From contig OZ018333.1 of assembly GCA_963969495.1 (NCBI GenBank), positions 14,787,239 to 14,851,238 of the forward strand: DNA of 64,000 nt, in the 5' to 3' direction. The DNA is from Ceratothoa steindachneri. Lineage: Eukaryota; Arthropoda; Malacostraca; Isopoda; Cymothoidae. Of the stretch, positions 1 through 13,559 are shown in pieces. The notes below the pieces were generated by a model. That model saw only the letters and a program-made list of their open reading frames with translations, was not told where the DNA came from and searched no databases. Within the stretch, counting starts at the first letter, position 1. Each line of letters begins with the position of its first letter. The position numbers and the translations under genes were made by a program.

Positions 1-3000
1 GTGGCATGGTTGCTGAGGCCCTTTCTCTTGTTCAGAAATCTAAATGGGAGAAACCCCCTCTGGGAAACTACTCTATCCATCCCCGGGGTCAAGTCCTTCA
101 CAACCTGATTGACGAGCTTGAGATAGGTGTCCTAAATGTAGATGAGTTTATGCATCACTGCCTGAGAACCGCTCCATTTTCTTGCCTTAATCTATCTTTG
201 TGCTCTCCAGATGCACAGCCAGATTTTGATTTGGGGGTGCTCGATGACCTCCATGGTAGTGTTCACTTTCCCATTTAAATATCATTTTCTTAGCTGCTGC
301 CGCCTGAGAGCCCACCTCGGTGGTGCTTGGTACATACATGGTGGCCTGCATTTTAGGAAATGACTGAATTCTCTATCTCAGCCGAGGAGTTTAGGTCGGT
401 ATATGAGGCCGTTGAGTTCTCCAGCAACCTCATCGCTGTGGGCTTAGTTACTATTCCTAGAAAGTCTGGCCTTTTTGCATGCTGACCATTCCTGTAGTGG
501 TCAGCTGATTGTGAGACAGCCCTCAAGCAGATTTGCTATAAGCGCTGCCTGAATACTTTCACTGTTGGTGAACATCATCGGGCTAGGTTCTGGTATATTT
601 CAAAGCATGCCTGCCTCCCATTCTCTGCAGGAGAATGGGATTGCAATCTAAGATCCCGCATCCATGGCGGAATCCTTCACAACCGCATTCTCTGCTGCGA
701 TGCTGCTCTACTAGCATTAAATGCACATCGTGATGTCGCAGAAGGCTACTGGTTGGACTTTACTTCTAGGGGCAGAGAACCCTTCAATGACAGGTTTACT
801 TTGACTGAGTTACGTTCCGCTCTTGCTTCATGTGCCGACACTGCCCATGGTCCGGACAATGTCCTGTATGCCATGCTTCGACACCTGGGTCTTCTCCCGG
901 ATTCTTGGTGAATCGCTACTGTGTTTGTCTTTGCAAACCGGGTAGAGATCACTCTACTCCGGCCGGTGTCCACCCAATCTCTCTAACCTCTTGCGTGTTC
1001 AAGTTGATTGAGAAATTGGTAAATGTTAGATTAGCTTTTTTTCCGAATAGCTGAGGCCATCTGTCTTCTGCACAGAGCGGCTTCTGCAAATTCCACTCAA
1101 CTTCGAATGCTCTGCTCCGACTGGAAAATGCCATCTGCATCTGCGAGGCCTTCATTCGTAGAGAGCAGCACTATGTTTTTTGATCTGGATAAGGCCTATG
1201 ATACTGCATAGTGATACGGTATCATGGAGATTCTTCCCACGATGCAGGCGAGGGAACGCTTCCCAATGTTTATATCTGAATTTTTGCAAGATCATTGATT
1301 CCCTGTACAGGTGAGGGGAGCCCTTTCTGGCCCAATAGAGCAGGAAATGGTGTCCCGCAGGTAAGTGTCCTCAGTGTCATACTCCTTGCCCTAAGTATCA
1401 ATGCCATCACCTTGGTGATGCTGGATGATGTCTTCACTATGCTCTACCATGACAACCTTTTGATCTCTTTTGGTGCGGCCCAGATGCCAACTCTGGAGTA
1501 GCAACTCCAACAGGCATTTAACCACATCTCTTGCTATGCCGAAGCACACAGGTCTCGGTTTTCTTTGGCCAAGACTAAGGTGGTGCACTTCTGTTGCCAT
1601 CTACAGCTCCACCCTGACCCATTTCTTAATGGGGTACACCTAGAAGTGGTTGAATCACACCATTTCCTTGGTCTTGTATTTGTCCAACGCCTCATCTGAG
1701 AGGCTCATATTCACAGCCGTAGGGTCTCTTGTACCTGCACCATGGATATTCTCCATTCCGTAATGGTCAGCGCTTAGAGCGCTGATAAGGCTACTGCCTT
1801 ACTTTTTTATCGATCCTCTGTTCGTTCGAAGCTCAACTACAGATGCAAGTTTTATGCATCTGCAGCTGAGCGTGTATTGTGGAAGGTGGACTTGATCCAC
1901 TACACAGGCCTTTGCTTAGCGACTGGTGCCTTCTGCACTTCCCCCATTGAGAACCTACTAGTCAATGCTGGGAAGATGCCACTCGCTCTACACCATGCAC
2001 AGTGCATTATTCACCTGTATGCGTGAGCCTGGCACCTCCCTCAGTTGCCAACAGCTCTCTGCATTCCCAGCTGATTTTATGGTGCTTATTCCCCTGAGAG
2101 ATGCCAGTCATACCATAAGCCCTTTGGATTTAGAGCAAGTAAGCTCGTTTGATAGCTATGTATAGCTTTCGGCCAGTGTAGCCCCTGGTTCTGCCCATGA
2201 TGCAACCCTGGATGGTACCACCTTTAGCTATTTGTCGCAATGCATCTGCTCCCAAAGCTTGTACAGCGCCAGGAGTATTGCGTTCGACCTTTTTGGAGCA
2301 CACCTCATGTCATGCTAGAACCATGCCGGTGTATATGGATGCTCCAAGTCACAAGAAGGGGTTGGCTTCCACGCTGTATCCCCTCTGTTTGAAGTCAGCA
2401 GGGCTTTGCCAGGTGCTTCATTTGTCTTCATGGCCGAGCTGGTGGCAATACAACACTCAGTATGGGAGATTACACAACATACCGGCCTTGGAGACCAGAT
2501 TGTGATCTCTAGAGACTCAGAAAGCGTTGTGACTGCTCTCAAGGCATTGGAATCTTCGCATCCCTTGGTTCATGATATCTGTCACGCCATGGTTTTGGCA
2601 AGCCGGACGGATGTCGAGATTATCTTCTGCTGGGTTCCTGGACATGTAGGAATTTTGGGGAATGAGCATGCTGATGAGGGCGCTAAAGAGTCCATGAGGA
2701 TTCAGTGACTGGACCAGCGTTTCACTCTTCCTCACACTGAATACCGGCAGCTCTTTGGGCTGCTTGGCAAAGAAGATGGGAGACAGTTGAAGTGAATTTA
2801 AAGTTGCGCGCCATTGCGCTGCAACTGTTCCCATGAATGTACCCACAATGCTGTAAAGGCATTCCCTCATCTCTGAATTGGGCAGTCTTGCTGGATGCAC
2901 GGCCCTATGTTGGAGCGCTCACCAGCACCCTATTGTGAAGACTGCGATCTTCGCGCATGATACCTGTCCTGGTACCGGGATGGGCGGGGTCACTACCACT

Positions 3001-3209
3001 TGTCCCTTATAGGTTGGGTTTTTCTCTGTAAGTCACATGTCCCTGCGCCTGGGGGAGGTGGACCTTGGCCCGTCGCTTGAACCTGCTTCCTGTTGTTGCC
3101 TTTTTTATTTTTTTTGTTATTTTAAAGTAGCCTAGTACTAGGCTGTAGTGATGTAGTGATGCCTTGTGCCCAAGAAGGCAGTTGCCAGATGGGCTTGTAA
3201 AAAAAAAAA
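1..3209 (+). mobile_element. Family A non-LTR retrotransposon, decayed copy (5' end outside window)
   Basis: This is an old copy of the main repeat, an I-superfamily LINE that copies itself by target-primed reverse transcription. The window opens inside the endonuclease. Pieces in order are the endonuclease C-terminus to about 280 (GSVHFP where better copies read GSDH), a linker, RT at about 900-1900 (FFDLDKAYDTA near 1175-1209), RNase H at about 2320-2705 (FCWVPGHVGI, NEHADEG), a terminal Cys/His finger at about 2750-2960, and a 3' UTR with an A tail at 3199-3209. The RT catalytic YVDD has become YHDN at 1445-1456. Many stops and frameshifts make it inactive, and it is clearly older than the copies at 18-28 kb. 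Identity rests on colinear similarity with the full-length copies in this window. Confidence 0.93.
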
Positions 3210-4621
3210 TGTCCCTGCTGTAACCTTCAACACCCTTAAAAGACTGTTCTTCTCATCTTATCCTTTCCTTCCCTCAACCATCTCAGAACCTCTTTTATTA
3301 TTACCTCGATGAGACCTGGAAAAAAACATGTGATTTGGTATCTTACCTAAGTGCTGAAATATGTAGGCTTATATGTCATTATTCTTATAGTTGTTTTGCC
3401 TGTTTATATTAATGTCATGCAAGTCATTTTCATTATGCCCCCAGTGTGCCTAAAAATCTTTGTTCCAATAAATAGCAACAAATAATACACAATCAACTTC
3501 TAGTATGAGAGGCTGGTGAGAGGTGGAGTTTTTACATTTTTACTTGATGGTGCAAAATAACTTCTGAAAATTTTTATTCCTGCTTATATCTAGGGTGTTT
3601 GGAAGGTGCTAGCCAAATGGCTTACATCAGCTTTCATTCTTAAAAATATATTAAAAATTAGAACCCTTGCAAGAAAGCAAGAGTTCAATTTCTGGAATAG
3701 TGGATTACTATTGAACATAGCTGGGTGCGCCTTTAATTTTTTCAGGTGTGACTTTGCTGCCAGATCTGGTTCGACTGCAACTTTTTTTTCCTGTGCAACT
3801 CTGCTAAATTACAAAGTAAATTTTAGCACAATAACAGAAACATGCTTTTATAAGGCAGAAAAACACGGCAATTTATTTTTAAAAGTCATCTTTGTTCCTG
3901 TTCCAAATTGCAGAAAATTGGCGGTGCATCTTTGCTTAGTCGGACTTTTTCAAAACATTTGCTACTTTCGACTTTGCAACTTCAAAATTCATAGTGCAGC
4001 ACAGTTGTAACTTGCTGTTGCAACGTCCAGCTCTGCCATTGAATAATGTAAATTATGAAGCATACTAGAAGATTGTTAGTTAAGAGACTTTGAGATTAGC
4101 AAGGAACTTCCATGGAAAGAACTAGAGAGAATTGTATACAGAACAATATGGTTTAAGAAGTAAATATTTGATCACAAGGGAGCCCTAAACAAACCATCAT
4201 TGTTATAACTGATAAACCCTTTGATGTAAAAATGTCAGGCGGAGCTGGTGTCTGTATTAGATATATCAGAGAGAAAAAATATAGTTTCTTAATTATCTTT
4301 ATCCACATTTTATTTCTATTTTATTATATTAGTACATACCAATACAATTCCTCTATAAATAGCCTTAGATTTATGAAAAAATTTATAGGGCTAATTTTTT
4401 TTTTCTATTTTTATGATAGTTGTGGATAGAGGATTAAAAAAGATCCTGTAAATGTGCATTGGTATGGAGGTTAAAAGGGTGACTTAAAATATTAACATTA
4501 TACTTGATTATTTATTTAGTTGCATGCAATAATTTTGTTACATAGTTCTCTGTGCTCAGTACTTATAATTAATCATAATTGGGTTAAGTTTTAAATATTT
4601 AAATCACCTTTAAATTTATAG
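3210..4621. other. AT-rich non-coding stretch, probably intron or 5' flank of the zinc-finger gene
   Basis: No recognisable gene or repeat. A 134-codon open frame at 3606-4010 has biased, low-complexity composition and no family signature. The stretch ends in a splice acceptor (AG at 4620-4621) that opens the first supported exon. Confidence 0.5.
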
Positions 4622-4768
4622 ACGGATGATTGTGAAGAAATCACAGCTCAGAAGATCAAAGAAGAATTTTTTGAATCATATGATGGAACTGAGCAAGAGT
4701 TCCCAGGTCAAGAACCAACAGTTGGTGGTGGTGATAAAATAATGTCACAAGATTGGTCACTAAAAGAG
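4622..4768 (+). CDS. C2H2 zinc-finger gene, acidic internal exon (partial CDS)
   Basis: This is a predicted 49-codon internal exon of the zinc-finger gene. It lies between an acceptor (AG at 4620-4621 after an AT-rich tract) and a donor (GAG|GTAATT at 4768-4769). Read in phase 0 it is open throughout and rich in Glu, Asp and Gln (TDDCEEITAQKIKEEF ... SQDWSLKE). IKEE fits the SUMO-attachment pattern psi-K-x-E, which is common in the N-terminal parts of zinc-finger transcription factors. Length 147 is divisible by three, so it joins in frame to the exon at 8220 and then to the finger exon. The start codon must lie in an exon further upstream, not identified and possibly outside the window. The exon call is inferred from splice signals and coding bias; no transcript supports it here. 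Confidence 0.6.
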
Positions 4769-7700
4769 GTAATTGTTTTAAGTTGTTTTTTATTGCATGG
4801 TTATTGATCTTTGAGTATAAATAGCAACTCTATTCCAATCTGCACTGGATTGGTCCATTCAGTTTCTGAGTATCAAATATAATTTGACTCTGTAATTCAA
4901 AACATGGATTACTTCTTTAGCAAGTTGTAAGAAACAATTTGGTATGGGTTTTAACACAAATCTGCACACCATTGGAGGCTTTTTGGGGGGGTGACCTAGA
5001 GTTTAATCTGGGATCCAAATGATGGCTATTTATAGCATATGGCAGGAATTGAGAAGCTAGCCTAAATCACTAATTCATCCAGTGACTAAGCTGATATCGC
5101 TCAACTTTGTAGTAAAAGCAATGTTCATTCAGTTTTGGTGCACATCGTATGGCAAAGTCTACAAAGTTTCATGCTGAAAGTTTGGGTAAAAATATCTAAC
5201 AGGAATTGAGCTGGCCTTCTGTCAGTCCTCATAGTTGGAATCTTGTTATTTATGAGTATCAATTTATACCATGTGCGCAACCAGAGAAGATGGTTGTCAG
5301 ATACAGCTATATACAACTATACACAAGTTAAAAAAACAGAGAACACCAATCTAATAATATTTAAAATAATAAATATTAAGATTTATACAGATATTTATTA
5401 AGTATCAATTAAATATGAATATTTCCAGCACAGCTTCATCTTTCTTGACACAATTTTCTGTCAAGAAAATAGAGTTCCCAGAATGGTCTGCCAGGCAGGT
5501 ATTGAGAAGTAGAGATTGGTCAGATAAAAGCCTTGCCGGTAAATGATGCATCATGATTTTGCTATTGTTAAACATTATCTCTCTAATTCTACCCACAGCA
5601 CTCAGAGAAGGCAAGATTGTTTATGGTAGGAGCAGTTGGAAGGAATTGACTTTCACCTGCATTCTTTAGCTGGCTTGTTGATAGACCTCTGAGATGCTGA
5701 CTATGCATTTATGAGTGTCAAATAGTTGTAACAGAGGTATCCCTTATATTAATATCCTATAAGGTGGTAGTATTAGACCATAGTTGCAAAAATGCACAAA
5801 GAAAAAGAGTAACAATCTTGTTTTAACCTAGAATAAGGTTACAAAATCTTTTAGCCATAGAAAATACATGAAAAACCATGAAATACCTTTGAATAAGGAT
5901 AAATGACTAAGAGTAGATGGAAACAATTTACACCAATTATTAAATGAAGAAAACACATTGAGAAGAGAGAGGTGATATTGTATTGAATGAATAAAGCAAA
6001 ACAATGAGAGGAATGAAGTTATAGAAGCCAAAATAAAACACAGCAAGGCAACAGGACTAGATGAGACGCCAAGTGAGGCATAGAAAGCATTAGCAGAAAA
6101 GGGCAACAAGAGAATAGACTCAAGAATATTGTAGTATGAGTATATAATAAGGGTGATGTGCAGTATTTGTTCAAATTGTGGGCAATTAGTGTCAGACTTC
6201 TTGAAATTATGGTCCTGGATTATTGAGTAGTTTGGCTTTAATTGCATGCAAAGAAACAACAGAAGTTCATTTGGGCTAGTGAGCTGGTAGAGAGCTAGAA
6301 CAAAGTGGTGAGATCACTTCATAGGGTTTTTATTTAGCTGTAAAAGGTGTATAGTAAGATTCTAAATCAAAAGTTTGGGAAGATCACTAGGAGAAAAAAT
6401 TATCCTTGAAAGGTATGTTCTAGGGATAGAAGGATTACACAAAGGTTGGCTGTTAAAGATTAAGAGGCTGTGTTGTATAATCAGAACAATTTACTGTGAA
6501 AGTAGGGTTGTATCCATGCAGTGTATGTTGCATTCTGATGATATTGTGCAGTATGGGGGAAACAGAAGATGTATCGGAGAAGTTGTAGATATGGTAGCAG
6601 GCAGTGGGAAGTAGAGGAATGCAAGTAAGCAGATGTAAGATAAATGAGGCAAGGAATCAACTTTAGGAATAAGTATGCAAGAGGCAAGACTGGGCCAATT
6701 ACTTCAAAAATCTGATAGCACAGATTGTTACAAACTTTGACACTGAATGAGAATCAAATCACAGGATAGAAGAATGGATGTGATGTGACTCAATTTGTGT
6801 ATATATTATTGATATGTCTATTGCATGATTGTTTTTGATAAGCCATGATTTTCACATCTTTTAAGCAGTAGCTGCATGATTTAGTTTTTTGACAATTCAT
6901 GATGGTGACGCCTTTTCTAAGCATTTCAGACACATTCTTGTAGATGCAGTTTATGGAGTGTGTGTTGACTCAGATGACCTGATAGGCCCATGTAGCTATG
7001 TCTCATCCATTGAATTATTGTGTATCAGGTGTACTTTGTGACAGGAAGATTCCAATAAAGTTGAAAGTTAATGTAACATATATCAACTGAGATCTGTGAT
7101 GATGTAGAGCCTGAAAACCTTACTAATGACCAAAGTTGTATGTGGAAGATGTGGGCTCAGAAGGATATAATTAAAAATAAATACATAAATGTTAGCTAAA
7201 ATACAAGTAACATTGAGATGGTATGATCATGTGAAGAGGAAAGAGACTGATTATTTTGTACACATGTTGCAGGAAATGAAACTACTTGAATGTATACCTG
7301 GAGAAGAAGATTTATTGAATAAATTTGTTGTATATGTACAACTTCATGATCTAGTACCACCCTATAATAGAGAAAAGCTGTGCATAATTTTAGGAGAAAT
7401 TTTGTCAGCTGAGTGAAATTGGGCAGACTGAAGATTGTCAGGTTTCTTAGTGTTTAATGGTATTAGCAATAATGTCCTCTCAGGATTGCAATTAGGAGTC
7501 AAAACAGTTTTGAATATTTTGAACTAATTAAATTAAAGAAACTTAATTTAATTGGATTAAAGTTATGTATTTATGCAAATTACTTTTAGACTAATATTAT
7601 GTTACTTGAATTAGGCTCAGAATTCAGTTTAGAATTACAGAAACTTTAAACATTAGATGTTGCATTAGAGAGGATAGCTTTAACAAAGTGAGTTATTAAC

Positions 7701-8219
7701 TGGCTTAGTTTCTTTGAGGCAGATCCTAAATAAAATGGAATGGGTGGTGGGATTAGGAGTGATGGAAATTCATGAGTGAATAGAGAGGCTTCTGCTTGTT
7801 GTCTGAGTATGACAAGGTATACCAAGAGTACATATAGATTGCTTAAAGAAAAGGTAGTAAATGGGAGTATTGGATACCTTCTCACAGTAGGAATCAGGAG
7901 GAAAGTGTTATAGAGTTCATGATGGATAGGTATATCTCCTGTATGGTCAAAAGATTTCACCATTCTATGGAATAAATTGTTAAAAAAAGGAGGCATCTTC
8001 TTGGAAGTATTTAATAATAAATTTGTAAAATTAAGGAAAATAAAAAAATGTGGAAGATTTGTAGACCCATACCACTACTTGCTTGGAATGTAAAGGTTAT
8101 ATACATATCTTTTGCTGGTAGTTCTTTTGGTCACAATTCTCTTTCATACATTGAGTTTAAATAAAATTTGTTAATCAAATATTCTACAGGATCTTATATA
8201 GGAATATATTTGTATTTAG
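4769..8219 (+). other. Intron of the zinc-finger gene
   Basis: Bounded by GT at 4769-4770 and AG at 8218-8219, phase 0. It is AT-rich and contains an RTE-like RT relic at about 5980-7420. Between 4770 and 5980, and between 7420 and 8219, I see no gene or clear repeat. Confidence 0.55.
5980..7420 (+). pseudogene. Decayed RTE-like non-LTR retrotransposon, RT region
   Basis: Broken reading frames on the + strand match the order of motifs in RTE-type endonuclease/reverse transcriptases. KATGLDETPSEA and KALAEKG near 6030-6100 resemble the usual GKATGPDGIP block. LKLWSWIIE, FGF and CMQ follow near 6200-6260. KGLHMVF-like residues appear as EGLHKGW at about 6430, CMLHSDDIVQYG near 6525-6560 stands where FADDIVL is expected, and RWYDHVKRKE near 7208-7240 matches the RWYGHVxRR block near the C-terminus. 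Stops and frameshifts occur between every block, so it is a long-dead insertion inside the intron. Exact ends, tail and target duplication are not visible. Clade assignment is by motif style only. Confidence 0.6.
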
Positions 8220-8381
8220 GAAATGTTTGGAGATATTTTAATGAAAGAAGAGATTAAGGAAGAAGATTTGGAAGATGAAAGTCCTCTCCCTGATCAAGAG
8301 GAAGAAAGACTCAATTCCGAAGAAGAAAACTCAGCAAATACCACTTCTGAATCAGTGGTACAAAACTGCCTTCAAGAAAAG
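8220..8381 (+). CDS. C2H2 zinc-finger gene, second acidic exon
   Basis: This is a predicted 54-codon internal exon, flanked by acceptor AG at 8218-8219 and donor AAG|GTAATT at 8381-8382. The phase-0 frame is open and strongly acidic (EMFGDILMKEEIKEEDLEDE, then DQEEERLNSEEENSAN). It has Glu-rich runs and two overlapping psi-K-x-E patterns (MKEE, IKEE). Length 162 is a multiple of three, as for the preceding exon, and the donor sequence is nearly identical to that exon's. The product would be an acidic, probably disordered N-terminal segment preceding the DNA-binding fingers. No start codon decision is needed because it is internal. A transcript would settle it; an unrelated AT-rich open frame is the alternative. 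Confidence 0.6.
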
Positions 8382-9297
8382 GTAATTTTTCCCATTTTAA
8401 TTTGTAGTCACAAGTTTAATAATAAATTTTTTTGCAATGAAAAGACAGAAATGTGGGGTAAATTTTAAGACACTTGACAAGGACAATAATATAAAATGGC
8501 AAATTACATCCTGTTATCTATTTTCAACTTAGAGAATGATAGTGGAAGAGTGAACAGTCTTGGCCCTAATAATAAGTCGAAAAACAGCATGCTAACTACT
8601 ATGGTGTTTTTTGCCATCCCCAAAATGGTATATAAGGAAATTTACATTACTTGACATGCAAGTCAGTAGGGTTGGATAATTCGGAGACCTCAGCCAGCGA
8701 GATTTATTTTAGTTTAGTTTCTCTATTGTGTTTTGGCAATAGGTTGGAGTAAGGACTTAAGATCTGACCAGGTTGCAGCTATAACATCCTTTTTTTAAAA
8801 CAAACAACAAGTCCAACAAATATATATTGCGCTAAGCAGTCTGAGCCTGTGTAGCATTCATAGGTGGTGGTTGAAATTATGCAAGACATGTGCTGCTGAA
8901 CTAATGGCTCCCAAGAAGAAGCCCAGGAGGTATATTGAGACTTGTAAGAGGACTTTGTCTTGTAAGGGGTAATTGGAGGCTGATCTTAGGATAACGGACA
9001 AGGAAAGCATGAATGACCTCTGCTGCTGAAGTAGATTTCTGTTCAAATTATCCTTGATGGCTCCTTAACAATCTCCATTCTGACCACTGTACACCCCTAA
9101 GAAAATTGCTTGTAAATTCCTGGCAGAGTAAAAAGTGGGTTGCTTTTGTTGAGAAATATTTAAGTTGACACTGTCGAGGTTTAGTGAGTGGGTAATCCCA
9201 GTCCCACTTCCTGGACATATATTTTATTACCACACTGAGGTGAAGCGGAGGTGAAGTGTACCTTTTGATCAAAACTTAGATGATGATCCCCTGAGTG
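8382..9297 (+). other. Intron sequence without recognisable content
   Basis: First part of the 20.3-kb last intron of the zinc-finger gene. It shows only short unrelated open frames. It ends with the target site of the LINE fragment at 9298. Confidence 0.4.
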
Positions 9298-9887
9298 ATG
9301 GGAGACGGTCGAAGGGAACTTAAAATTGCGTGCCATTGCGCCGCGACGGCTTCAGGTTGCTTTCTGTCATCTCCGAATTGGACACACTCGTGTGACGCAT
9401 CGCTATTTGATGGAGCGCTCGCCTGCGCCCTATTGCAACGACTGCGCCGTCCCCCAGACTGTTCAGCACATTCTTGTTGAATGTCCCAGTCTGGGTGATC
9501 TTCGCGCACGACACCTGTCCCGGTGCCGGGATGGGAGGGGTCGCTACCGCCTGCCCCTTGTACTTGGGACGGATTCGTGCACATTGACTTGTGGACTTGT
9601 GACTTTTTGGGGAAAGCCGGGCTTCTCCCCTTTATTTAAGGTTCTTTTCTGTTTTTTCGTTTGTTATTGTTTTGTTTGTAGGTTGCACTCTCCTGCACGG
9701 GGTTGAGGGGGCCCTTACCCCGCTGCCGGGGATTGCTTCCTGATTGTTAAGTTTTTCCAATATTTATCATTGTTATTTTTTCCTAATTTTATTTTAAAGT
9801 AGCCTAGTTCTAGGCTGTCATGTTTTTCGGCGACTTATGCCCAAGTGGGCAGTTGCCAGATGGACTCTATAAAATTTAAAAAAAAAA
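9298..9887 (+). mobile_element. Family A LINE, 5'-truncated 3' fragment with 9-bp target duplication
   Basis: The fragment begins inside the post-RNase-H region (GATGGGAGACGG ...) and keeps the terminal Cys/His finger (LRIGHTRVTHRYL, CNDC, VQHILVECPSL), the 3' UTR with both stem-loops (9801-9816 and 9829-9857) and an A-rich tail. It is flanked by CCCTGAGTG at 9289-9297 and 9888-9896, a 9-bp target duplication typical of target-primed reverse transcription. Being only about 590 bp, it is a dead-on-arrival insertion. It is well preserved compared with the copy at 1-3209. Confidence 0.93.
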
Positions 9888-12644
9888 CCCTGAGTGTGTC
9901 CCCACATAGTAAAAGCCAATCATGGATGGATCGGTGTAATATTGAGATTTAAGCCAAGTGGATTGCTTAATAATTGCCAAAGGATCATCCAAAATAGTCA
10001 AACACACCGATACCAAAATAATCTTTTATGTACATGAATTTTAAATAAGCAACAGTGTATATAAATATAAATAGAATCAATCTTGCACTGAATAAATAAG
10101 TCTACAAAAATGTTGTGGGGATTACTTGAAAATTACTCACCTGAATGCTTGTGTCTTAATGGCACCCGACAGAACAAATGGAATATTATTATTGAGTTAA
10201 ACACTGAATTAAGCACTTCTAATACTCGAGGTTATGGGCTCGGGATGGGAATTCTAGTTCGCAAATAAACTGGTGAAGTTAGGGGAGGGGATAGTTCATA
10301 AGTATTTTTGAGAATGACGTTGAAGTTGTTCTTCCGGTGATGATAATGGCACTTAGTCCGGCTGTCCAAGGTTACTGAATGAGAGGGTAATCCTAAACTA
10401 GTGGTATTCTGATCTTATGCCGGATCACGAAGGTGGGCCAAACAGTGGCTCAAATCGGACTTCTTCCTTGAAGTGCCTGTCCGATTATTCGGCTCCTGGA
10501 GTGGGTAGCCAAAACCGATTTCCTAGCTACATCTAGGGTAATCCACAAAGGGAGATCCTGTGTAACCTCTGACTGTGAAGGAGGGGGGTCTGCGAGAAGT
10601 TTGGCACCTACAAGTACCGTGATGGCTACAACCAATTCCCTGAGAAGTTCCTTTTTTGCAACGGATGAACTGTTTCTTATGTGGATCGAGCTCCACCTCA
10701 CAATGTAGGTCCAAGGTCTTCTGCCTGAATCCAGGGAAAAGTTTTCCTTTTATTTCCCTCGTGAGCAGAAATCGAGAGAGAGCACCGAATTCTCATAAAA
10801 TCTGTAGCGCTGCGTGAAAGACCTTTTTTCATCTGTGGGCAGACAGTATGTCTTTCACACCTTCGAACCACCTCAGAGTTTACGATGGCGTGAAAAAGAA
10901 AGATGATAGAGAATTCGAGGCTGGTGCATTTGACAATATGGGATGGACACAGAGCTTGAGTTGGAGTATTTCTGCGTACACTTATGTATGCAGTATTTAG
11001 ACTTCTACAGACACCAAGTGGTGGTATGTGTTGTATATTGACGAGGCCATGTTTACTGTTACTGGGTGCTGATGAGATAAAGTCAGGGTGAAGCATTGTG
11101 GCGGTGGGATCGCGACTCCCTCACCAATTCTTCCCACCGCTTGGTGGTTCAAGGAGAGAGTATTGAAGGGAGTATTTTCTAAATTTATTAAAAACCAATA
11201 AATATACTAAGCTAAACCAATTTCACAGCCCCAAAACCTTTTAAAACCTAGTCACAATGATTATATTTATGTATACACTATATAGGTGGCCTTAAAATTA
11301 TATTGGCCAACAACTGCACTTGCAAAGAGAAATGTCTAGGGCTTCACAAATAGATTGCCCAATGCAAAGATGTGAGTCTGTCCAAAATGGATCTGGACCC
11401 GGGAGTCGCTATTACCGGTATAAGGGGTGAGGGGTGAAAAAAGGGAAAGGGAGGTGGGCTCACTTTCTCAGGGAAGGGGGGGTTCCTTATGGTATTCTTT
11501 CTTAAGGGACTCAAGGACGGGGATGGAGTGGTTCCAGTCAATGCGGAAAGTGGGAAGGCTCTTGCTCCAATCGATGCGTAGGCAACTTGGAGTCAGTCTC
11601 GAGACTCATGCTTCAAAACATTCTCCTTACTGCCACACTGGTCTTAAGATTGGCTGCTGCCACCTAACCAAGCTAAAACACGCTGGACAAGCCGGCACCA
11701 AGAAGCTGGAAAGGAGAAGGCATTTTCAATCACCCAATTGCTGTCACACTTAAAACATTCTTATACTGATATTTATACAGACCCACCCATTTACACTAAG
11801 AATCGCCTGAATAACTATTAATCTTCTTTCTAAATTCTAATAGAACACATGCACTTTGTTATTTAATGACTATCAAATTATGTCTCTAATATAATTTTGA
11901 ATGTCTCTTTTACTATTAAACTATCAAACTATTCTCAATTTCGCCTGTGGGGTGGAGACAGGAATGAATAGGGGCCACGATAGAAGTCTATTGAGTCACC
12001 CACTCAGAGCAACAACAACAATGCAGCCGCAACACACACACCCTGAAAAGAGAAGAAAGGTATTAGAGACGGGGGAGGGGAGGCAGACACCAACACACTA
12101 CTATAGGATGGGTCAGATCTTTTGATAGAATTGCCTCAAGGTGACTTTCTACTTACTGCAGGTCACCATTTTCTTTTTCAAGCACCCGCCAAGAACCTGG
12201 CTAGACAAAAGACGCACTGCCTTGTTTTCTGCCTACCCTATGGGGTCAGGTGAACCACCTCAACTCCTTTAGAGGGGTAAGAGGCTATGGCATTCCCTGG
12301 GTATTGCTAAGACACCTAGTCGAATTCATGTTGGTCACATTAATGGGAGCTAGCATACCCGCTTCCCTTCTCTTTCCAATGGAGGTTGGTATGCTGACCC
12401 AAGTGATATTTATAATGGGCCATTGGCCCTAGGAATCCCCTATTAGGATGCCTGACACTGTAACGGTCAGTTCTGGTAACCACCCCCAACAAGGACCACT
12501 TACTCCATGTTGAGACATCCGGTTAGATTAGGAGGAGGTTTTAAGGAGACGCAAATACTCACTTTTCTTTATTCAAAAGCCTCAATATATATATATATAT
12601 ATATATATGTATTCACCTAGATTTCTTCTACAAAGCTTGAGTCT
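9888..12644. other. Unassigned intronic sequence
   Basis: I recognise no gene or named element in this 2.7-kb block. It contains a GC-richer part (about 10300-11150), AT-rich parts and a short (AT)n run at 12588-12609. The two overlapping minus-strand open frames at 10450-10714 are short and have no family signature. It may be an unrecognised repeat, since its composition changes abruptly at about 11160. Confidence 0.35.
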
Positions 12645-13529
<885 letters not shown>

Positions 13530-13559
13530 TGGTTTGGTTTACAAGAAACCTTAATCTCA

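Noticed and set aside
3606..4010. 134-codon open frame before the first exon
   Set aside because: Low-complexity Phe/Asn/Leu composition from AT-rich DNA, no splice or start context.
7646..7996. 116-codon minus-strand open frame in the intron
   Set aside because: No domain signature; AT-rich chance frame near the RTE-like relic.
11099..11115. TGGCGGTGGGATCGCGA as a retroelement primer-binding site
   Set aside because: No LTR, gag or pol was found beside it; a chance match cannot be excluded.
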